Shown here: positions 31,364 through 36,517 of the stretch, in pieces
How the letters are laid out: every line of letters begins with the position of its first letter
Position numbering within the stretch: position 1 is the stretch's first letter
Assembly: GCA_016290315.1 (NCBI GenBank)
Contig: JAEETK010000010.1
Location: forward strand, 1 to 36,517
Direction: 5' to 3'
DNA from: Candidatus Saccharimonadota bacterium
GTDB taxonomy: Bacteria > Patescibacteriota > Saccharimonadia > Saccharimonadales > Saccharimonadaceae
DNA: 36,517 nucleotides
Notes under the pieces: generated by a model
The model's database searches: none
What the model was told of the DNA's origin: nothing
Seen by the model: only the letters and a program-made list of their open reading frames with translations
Made by a program: the position numbers and the translations under genes

Positions 31364-32718
31364 ACTCTCGCCAACATATTTACGTATTCTTGTGGAATAT
31401 TATGTTGCGGGTTGTAATAATTTTCAACGTTATATAGTGCTTTAGGATTATAGAAGTGATCTTTGTAGTACTGTAGCAAGAATGGCAGATGGCCATTGGT
31501 ATGTTCGACCGCGAGCTTTAGCGAGTAGTTTATTTCTTCGCGCGTGCCGACGCATTCAAAAGGCTTAGTAGTATCTGGATTGACTAGGCCGATGAATATT
31601 TGTAACAAGCTTCGATCATTAAAAAGATTGTCGCCAAATATCAGCCCCAATCGCTCAAGAGGAACGAACGGGTATAACATAATGAAAACATAGAGACATT
31701 TGGCGCAATGGCTGCACCATTTATTTTCGTGCATACCAGCATTGCAACTGCGGAAAATGCTGAGATAGCGAGGATATTTGATGAACTTTTGAACGATTGT
31801 ATATTCGTTTATGCAGCGTAATAGGCTAAAGTATTCAATTTTTGGTGTAAAGTAATCGTTGCAATAGCTACGAAAATCGTTTTCGAACTCAATACTTTTT
31901 GAATATTGATGATTGATGTTTGTGCCTGCAACGTTCCCTTCGTTGGCGGAGGCCTCGTTCGAGAGGACGATGTATTTTTTATTGTTTAGATATGCCATAA
32001 TGTATGCCGCAAACGCTAAACAAGATGAGAATGGAATATGCCCATTAAGAAAGCCTTGCTTGTTTAGTTCGAGCATGTGTCCATCGAGGGTGAGATTGAA
32101 GTCGGCAATAGAATCCATTGAATAGCCGGCCTGCGTGATGCAGCTATGCGCGGCGAGGTTTTCTGGATAGATATTGCGATTATATTGAAGACAAATATTG
32201 TCGACATGCATATCGCGTAGCGCTTCTAGCGTAACAACAGAATCCTTTCCTCCGCCGACCGGGATTAGATTGCCGCTTGGTCTAAAATCTTCGAATTCAT
32301 AATCGGGGCGATTGGGCGACGGCTCGTCGGCAATAATCTCCATAAAATCTTCATAGGGGATATTGAGTTTATTGACATACATGAATTCGCCGAGGCCGTT
32401 GTAGAACAATTTTTTAAAGAATTCTTTTTGCCTTTCGTCGAGCGGGCCGGCTTTTATCTCGAATTTTGGTGAACAAGTTAGCTTGTAGTAATTGATAGCA
32501 TTGATGATGCCGAAGTTGAAAAACAAGTATTCTACGAATTGTATATTAAATACGGAGTTGCGAATATCTGAAACGGAAATATCGACAGTTGGCTCAAATG
32601 TATGCTTCCCTAGTTTGTAGACGAATTTGGCATGAATACCTTCGGCGTTGCGCTCTACGGTGTACGACTCGAAGATGAATTTAGGATATTGATTACGCAG
32701 TTGTGTGTTATCTTGCAT
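31360..32718 (-). CDS. murL: UDP-MurNAc-L-Ala-L-Glu epimerase
   Basis: MurL-type protein of 452 aa. It carries the PP-loop-like GNLIPVGGGKDSVVTLEALRD (GGGKDS 155-160) and a Cys block KWCSHCAKCLYVF, both features of the MurL family. In Xanthomonas, MurL converts the terminal L-Glu of UDP-MurNAc-L-Ala-L-Glu to D-Glu, so no glutamate racemase is needed for this step. The stop codon overlaps the murD2 start, showing coupled translation. A TATAAT (32727-32732) ends 8 nt before the ATG and no Shine-Dalgarno is seen. Confidence 0.9.
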   Translation of the reverse strand: MQDNTQLRNQYPKFIFESYTVERNAEGIHAKFVYKLGKHTFEPTVDISVSDIRNSVFNIQFVEYLFFNFGIINAINYYKLTCSPKFEIKAGPLDERQKEFFKKLFYNGLGEFMYVNKLNIPYEDFMEIIADEPSPNRPDYEFEDFRPSGNLIPVGGGKDSVVTLEALRDMHVDNICLQYNRNIYPENLAAHSCITQAGYSMDSIADFNLTLDGHMLELNKQGFLNGHIPFSSCLAFAAYIMAYLNNKKYIVLSNEASANEGNVAGTNINHQYSKSIEFENDFRSYCNDYFTPKIEYFSLLRCINEYTIVQKFIKYPRYLSIFRSCNAGMHENKWCSHCAKCLYVFIMLYPFVPLERLGLIFGDNLFNDRSLLQIFIGLVNPDTTKPFECVGTREEINYSLKLAVEHTNGHLPFLLQYYKDHFYNPKALYNVENYYNPQHNIPQEYVNMLARV

Positions 32719-32726
32719 ATGATTCT

Positions 32727-32732
32727 ATTATA
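32727..32732 (-). promoter_or_regulatory. -10 of murL-murD2 (near-leaderless)
   Basis: TATAAT on the minus strand, 8 nt before the murL ATG and 15 bp after the stop of the upstream gene. Confidence 0.6.
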
Positions 32733-32747
32733 GCTTATATGACAGTA

Positions 32748-34403
32748 TTAAAACTGGAAGATTTGCATGCCCATCCAGCTATCGCGTACGCCTTTGCTGG
32801 ACATGCAAGTGTCAAATAACTTATCGAGTGTATATTTGCCACTTTGGGAGATTGAATATCCGGAGCTGTCAATGAATTGGACATTGTTTTTGCTATCGTA
32901 ACCTAGCAATAAGAGCGCGTGATGCGACCCAGCGAGCTTTGGGCACTGGCTATGCGCTACAAACATTGCCACTGGTTGACCATTATTAAGCGCAATTTTG
33001 GCGAGACGCTTTGACTCTTTTACGCTAGTTTCGCCAAAGTAGGCTTTGGCCTTGGCGTTGAAGTGCTTAATAGTTTCAGCGTAGCCGTCTTTTGCGCGAA
33101 GAGTCCCATTATATAACCCTTTCTTCTTGAGGTTATTCTGAATATCGATAGTAGAGTAAAATGTTCCGCTAGTGGCATTATGCGCCGCCATAAAGGCATG
33201 CGCGCGACAAGAACCCTTATTGAGGCCTGGATTATTCTGATAACCGATGTAATATTCAACAGTCCTCTTTGGATAATTTACTATTGCGAGGGTTTTGCAA
33301 TAGCTGCCGTTTATAGTGCCGCAGCGGCCCTTGCTGTCCTTAACATTATGTTTGAAAGTGATATTGGTGGCTTTACAAAGTCCGCGTCCAGTTTCGGCGG
33401 TGCAATATTTGCCAGAGATTTTGGCGTTGGCGTTGTTTGAGACGGTTACTTTAGCGGTAGCGGTAATGTTGTTGGTGGTAGTGGCATATATGGTCGTAAC
33501 ACCCTCTTTTACACCGGTAACTCTGCCATTGTCGTCGACTGAGGCTATAGCTGAATTCGTGCTTACCCATTTGAGCGTTTTGTCATCGGTATTTGCTGGG
33601 GTAAAACGAGGGATAATATTTTTAGTGCCTTTCGGTGCAACGGTATAATTGTCGCTATCGAATGTAAGTGCAGTAGCTAAGATTGGTTTTGGGACAGTGA
33701 TTGTTTTGCTGTCGCTTTTGTCGTCGGCGGTGACGGTTATAGTGGCGGAACCTGGCGAAACGCCAACAACGCGACCCTTATTATCGACGGTCACGACATT
33801 TTCGTCACTAGTCTTCCAAGTGAGCTGGCGATTGGTGGCGTAATCTGGGATTACCGTAGCGCGCATGGCGGCATTCTGACCGATTTTGAGAGTAGATACA
33901 CCGCCGAGTACGACGGATTTTACGGGAATATTCTCGGACTGACCTCCGCTTCCGCCATTGCCGTTATTACCACCACTGCTAGATTGGCCGGCAGTCGGTT
34001 GCTTGCCATCGATTGAGTCGAGAATAAGGTTAGTGATTGCAAATGCCATTAGGGTGACGACTAATCCGATTAAGGAATACATAATGGTGCTTTTTGCGGT
34101 TCTAACTTTGTTGGAGTCGCCCATAGACGTCATGTAGGTAATGCCGCCAATGATGATAGTGACAACCGCCATAATACCTACCCAAAGATAGATTTGATTT
34201 AGAACGTTTTTGACGCGCTCTTGGAGTGCGGCTTCTTCGTTTTTGCCCTTTTCGCCACATAATCTAGGATCGTCTATTCCGGCCAATTCACAGGCGTCAC
34301 TTGCATAGGATAGTTGTGGCGTAAAGATTGTTAGGCTGGTAGCCAGCAGAATGAGCGCAAAAAATCCGATAATAATCCTAGGTAGCGAAGGCGCTTTTTT
34401 CAT
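32748..34403 (-). CDS. TrbC/VirB2-like membrane protein with BIG2 domains and C39-like peptidase domain (551 aa)
   Basis: Signal peptide (1-35, ending SYASDA), then a TrbC/VirB2-like pair of membrane helices (about 68-92 and 105-129), a Gly/Ser/Asn linker (138-156), two BIG2 Ig-like repeats (about 160-238 and 242-322, each with a TWKTSDENVVTVD or KWVSTNSAIASVD core) and a C-terminal domain. The last has the order of a papain-like C39 peptidase: C399 in KGSCRAHAFMAAHN, H494/H495 in GSHHALLLLGYD, D512 in FIDSSG. It also has paired cysteines. Probably a surface or secreted enzyme for contact with a host cell (inference). The start overlaps the upstream gene by 26 bp. Confidence 0.8.
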   Translation of the reverse strand: MKKAPSLPRIIIGFFALILLATSLTIFTPQLSYASDACELAGIDDPRLCGEKGKNEEAALQERVKNVLNQIYLWVGIMAVVTIIIGGITYMTSMGDSNKVRTAKSTIMYSLIGLVVTLMAFAITNLILDSIDGKQPTAGQSSSGGNNGNGGSGGQSENIPVKSVVLGGVSTLKIGQNAAMRATVIPDYATNRQLTWKTSDENVVTVDNKGRVVGVSPGSATITVTADDKSDSKTITVPKPILATALTFDSDNYTVAPKGTKNIIPRFTPANTDDKTLKWVSTNSAIASVDDNGRVTGVKEGVTTIYATTTNNITATAKVTVSNNANAKISGKYCTAETGRGLCKATNITFKHNVKDSKGRCGTINGSYCKTLAIVNYPKRTVEYYIGYQNNPGLNKGSCRAHAFMAAHNATSGTFYSTIDIQNNLKKKGLYNGTLRAKDGYAETIKHFNAKAKAYFGETSVKESKRLAKIALNNGQPVAMFVAHSQCPKLAGSHHALLLLGYDSKNNVQFIDSSGYSISQSGKYTLDKLFDTCMSSKGVRDSWMGMQIFQF

Positions 34404-34989
34404 TGGCTAATGCTCCCATGCATTGATTAATATAGGCTTCTGGCTTATGACGCATAATATCTGTCTCGCTATATTGTTGGCTAAGCTCGTGAAGCGCTTT
34501 CATGCCGACATTGAAGTAATCTTCTTCGCTGTGCTCTGGGTTATTGCGCGCGCGAATGCGAGCAATAACGCGAATATTATCGCCAAGGTCGCGGTAAACA
34601 TCGTGTAGACTATTTTCGTAATAGGTTTCGAGTTCTTGATAAATCCCGCTAACGCGATCGAGATCTTCCGTATCGAATGGTGGTTGGATATTGTCGTGAT
34701 TAAGGGTTATTTGAGCGTTATATTCCATGAGCCCTTTGATTTTGGTCGCATCGTCTGGATATCTATCAAAGGCAATGTCGCAAATTGCGATGTATTTGTT
34801 GATAGCTGTGCGTGCTAGCCAGCCGGGGTTGTGATCGATGAAGATGTTATAATCTGGATTATTTTGTTGCTGTTCGGCGATATCTTCGACGAGGGCTGCT
34901 TTTGCGATCGAAAACAAATCATCTTCTTCGTACGAAGAGTTTTCGTATTCGGGGACGATGGTATTGATTAGGCGATCTAGATCGTTCAT
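34378..34989 (-). CDS. Unknown cytoplasmic helical protein (203 aa)
   Basis: No family is recognised. It is acidic, mostly helical, rich in Asn/Asp/Tyr, and has no signal or membrane segment. It overlaps the start of the TrbC-BIG2-C39 gene by 26 bp, so the two form an operon and may act together. A TATAAT (35000-35005) lies 10 nt before the ATG; with no Shine-Dalgarno, its leader would be about 4 nt. Confidence 0.75.
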   Translation of the reverse strand: MNDLDRLINTIVPEYENSSYEEDDLFSIAKAALVEDIAEQQQNNPDYNIFIDHNPGWLARTAINKYIAICDIAFDRYPDDATKIKGLMEYNAQITLNHDNIQPPFDTEDLDRVSGIYQELETYYENSLHDVYRDLGDNIRVIARIRARNNPEHSEEDYFNVGMKALHELSQQYSETDIMRHKPEAYINQCMGALANEKSAFAT

Positions 34990-35046
34990 ACTTGTGCTTA
35001 TTATAACATTACGGCCTATTTCTGAGTATGTTATTCGTGGATAAGC

Positions 35047-35075
35047 TTGACTATTTTGCTATTTTATGCTATTAT
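35047..35075 (+). promoter_or_regulatory. Promoter of gene 35124
   Basis: TTGACT (35047-35052), a 17-bp spacer and TATTAT (35070-35075). Confidence 0.75.
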
Positions 35076-35123
35076 ATACAAGATATAGTAATTCGTTTAC
35101 TTTTTGCTCTTTGGGAGGTCATA

Positions 35124-35861
35124 ATGAAAACTATAGACAGAAAGGCGTTGAGGCTACTTGTCATTACGGCAGTATTAAGCATCCTGGGCCATTTTCGCAT
35201 TCAGGGCGGCTTCTTTATTGGTGGCATATGGATAGAATATGTGGCAATCGCGGTATTCTTCATACTGACCGTCGCAACGGTTGGTCTGTTGCTGTGTGTG
35301 TCTACCGAGCACCGTGCGAGAGGTTGGATGGAACTGCTGTTTTGCGCAACTTGCGGCAAGATCATCGGCGAGTCGTTGGCGATGTATTACGACTGCGGTC
35401 GCCTTGCGGTATATGCATTGATGCTGCTCTATGTGTCTGCATCTTGCACAGCTCTGATTGGTTTTTGTGGTGGCAAGGTAAAGACGATGATTCCGCAGAT
35501 CCTATTTGTCGCTGGTCTATCTCTGGTGTGCGATTATGTTCTTTACGGCATAATGGGACTTAGGGTCGGCGCCAAGTGGCTCTATTTTGTACATTCTCGT
35601 CCCGCCGTGGATTATAGCGTGATCCTGGTGGCGCAGTTGACTGTGCTCGCTGCCCTACTGGCCGAGAATCAAGTCATGTCTATGTCAATAGATAAAATTG
35701 GCATGTGTGGCGCTGTAGCCGTTGACGTTGTCTCAATACTGGCATCGCTGGATGAATTTGCATCTGGGAGTATGACAGGTCTGGCTTGGCGTACGGCGCG
35801 TCTGATTGCGCTATTGTTCTTGGTACTGTTAGCATTCTTGTGTCCGGACAAAAACAAGTAG
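35124..35861 (+). CDS. Polytopic membrane protein, paralogue of gene 36025 (245 aa)
   Basis: About seven hydrophobic segments, no recognised family. Conserved with the next gene: LGHFR (21-25), ATCGKIIGE (75-83) and CDYVLYGIMGLR (136-147). The Cys-Gly-Lys and Cys-Asp-Tyr sites fall at membrane edges and may be functional. The ATG at 35124 was chosen because GGGAGGT lies 3-4 nt upstream and the first membrane segment starts at residue 8; an in-frame ATG at 35028 lies upstream of the promoter. Single-gene cassette. Confidence 0.85.
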   Translation: MKTIDRKALRLLVITAVLSILGHFRIQGGFFIGGIWIEYVAIAVFFILTVATVGLLLCVSTEHRARGWMELLFCATCGKIIGESLAMYYDCGRLAVYALMLLYVSASCTALIGFCGGKVKTMIPQILFVAGLSLVCDYVLYGIMGLRVGAKWLYFVHSRPAVDYSVILVAQLTVLAALLAENQVMSMSIDKIGMCGAVAVDVVSILASLDEFASGSMTGLAWRTARLIALLFLVLLAFLCPDKNK

Positions 35862-35889
35862 TGCGACTCCTCCTCCAAAAAAATAATTA

Positions 35890-35914
35890 TGCCCCCGGCG
35901 AAGAGCTGGGGGCA
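35890..35914 (+). terminator. Hairpin after gene 35124
   Basis: Ten-bp stem TGCCCCCGGC / GCTGGGGGCA (one G-T pair) with a GAAGA loop. The T tract is weak (CTTTCG), so termination may be partial. Confidence 0.65.
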
Positions 35915-35942
35915 CTTTCGTTGTAGAAAAAAGAGGATAAGC

Positions 35943-35971
35943 TTGATTTTGTCTTCGCTTTGTGTTATAAT
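35943..35971 (+). promoter_or_regulatory. Promoter of gene 36025
   Basis: TTGATT (35943-35948), a 17-bp spacer and TATAAT (35966-35971), with GTGTTATAATAT resembling the promoters at 12601 and 13514. Confidence 0.8.
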
Positions 35972-36024
35972 ATACTGATATAGCGTTTTTTTGAAATGTT
36001 TGTACATTAAAAAGGAGGTGGACG

Positions 36025-36517
36025 ATGTTGAATAAAAATAAAAGTGCGCAAATGGCAATGCTGTTTGTCCTTGTTGCCGTATTCACGGTAATCGGGCACT
36101 ATCGTGACCGCATGCCCGTGCCTAATATGTATGTTTTCGGAATGTACATATATGGGGTCGCGGCTGTTGTTGCTGCTGTCATAGCGGTATTGTTCATGAT
36201 GACCCTGCTCTGGAGGCGCTTTGGATGGCCGATGAAAGAAACGATCGACTTGGCTCTCTATGCTGCTTGCGGAAAGGCGCTTGGGGAGACTGCTGCATTT
36301 TTTTCTCAACGCCCCTTTGGGTTTTTGCAGCCATACATCGTGGCACTGATTGGACTAGTCGTGCTGGTCGGCTATGTGGCAGCTAAAATATTTGGCGGCG
36401 GCAGATATGTCCCGTCTTATATCGTAGTCGCGACGGCCTATTGCCTTTTTTGTGACTACGTCCTACTGGGGGTGTGGGGTATAAAACATGGCCAAGGGCT
36501 GAGGTTCTTCGCCAATA
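36025..36517 (+). CDS. Polytopic membrane protein, paralogue of gene 35124 (3' end beyond window)
   Basis: The first 164 residues are visible. It shares IGHYR (23-27), AACGKALGE (80-88) and CDYVLLGVWGIK (143-154) with the preceding gene at matching spacing, and has the same pattern of hydrophobic segments. AAAGGAGGTG precedes the ATG by 4 nt. Own promoter, same orientation. Family and function unknown. Confidence 0.85.
   Translation, partial: MLNKNKSAQMAMLFVLVAVFTVIGHYRDRMPVPNMYVFGMYIYGVAAVVAAVIAVLFMMTLLWRRFGWPMKETIDLALYAACGKALGETAAFFSQRPFGFLQPYIVALIGLVVLVGYVAAKIFGGGRYVPSYIVVATAYCLFCDYVLLGVWGIKHGQGLRFFAN

Overview
The window reads like a reduced Patescibacteria/CPR genome, most probably Saccharibacteria (TM7). 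This is inferred from gene content; no rRNA or ribosomal-protein marker is present. Pointers are a MurL/MurD2 peptidoglycan pair, a small DUF5663-like protein, a TrbC/VirB2-type membrane protein fused to Ig-like repeats and a cysteine-peptidase domain, a sigma-region-4/HARE-HTH protein, and many short proteins of unknown family. TGA is used as a stop in several intact genes, so the code is the standard bacterial one, not the Gly-TGA code of Gracilibacteria.

Two kinds of gene are interleaved. (1) A housekeeping set lies almost wholly on the minus strand: topA, pth, der, a HerA-like ATPase, a DUF3048 protein, gltX, uvrB-mscS-GNAT, murL-murD2, and a surface-protein operon. Many of these have a -10 box ending only 6-10 nt before the ATG and no Shine-Dalgarno sequence, so they look leaderless or nearly so (topA, pth, der, DUF3048, gltX, uvrB, murL, and the plus-strand gene at 5100). 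(2) An accessory set, mostly on the plus strand, consists of single-gene cassettes. Each has a consensus promoter (usually a 17-bp spacer), a strong GGAGG ribosome site, an ORFan product and usually its own intrinsic terminator. Three times two neighbouring cassettes encode paralogues: 1307/1975, 12682/13586 and 35124/36025.

Layout: 1-983 sigma4/HARE regulator (partial); 1307-2703 first paralogue pair; 2768-5522 topA and a divergent small gene; 5531-5829 an unassigned structured RNA with its own promoter and terminator on the minus strand; 6188-8092 a large membrane protein; 8139-10345 pth and a PIN/PhoH-like ATPase; 10546-14317 ORFan cassettes around der; 14361-15292 a VanZ-like gene, tRNA-Glu(CTC) and a duplicated tRNA-3'-end/terminator unit; 15399-18855 a dihydrofolate reductase and a damaged three-gene operon; 18896-25023 HerA-like ATPase, a chagasin-like anchored protein, DUF3048 and gltX; 25074-26069 a truncated cassette containing a very AT-rich uracil-DNA-glycosylase-family gene; 26105-29407 repair/stress operon; 29468-34989 envelope genes including murL-murD2 and the TrbC-BIG2-C39-like fusion; 35124-36517 third paralogue pair.

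The most notable items are the ORFan cassette architecture with its paralogue pairs, the structured RNA at 5531-5829 with anti-Shine-Dalgarno loops, the murL-murD2 route to D-glutamate in peptidoglycan, the leaderless versus SD-led division, and the tRNA-linked direct repeat.
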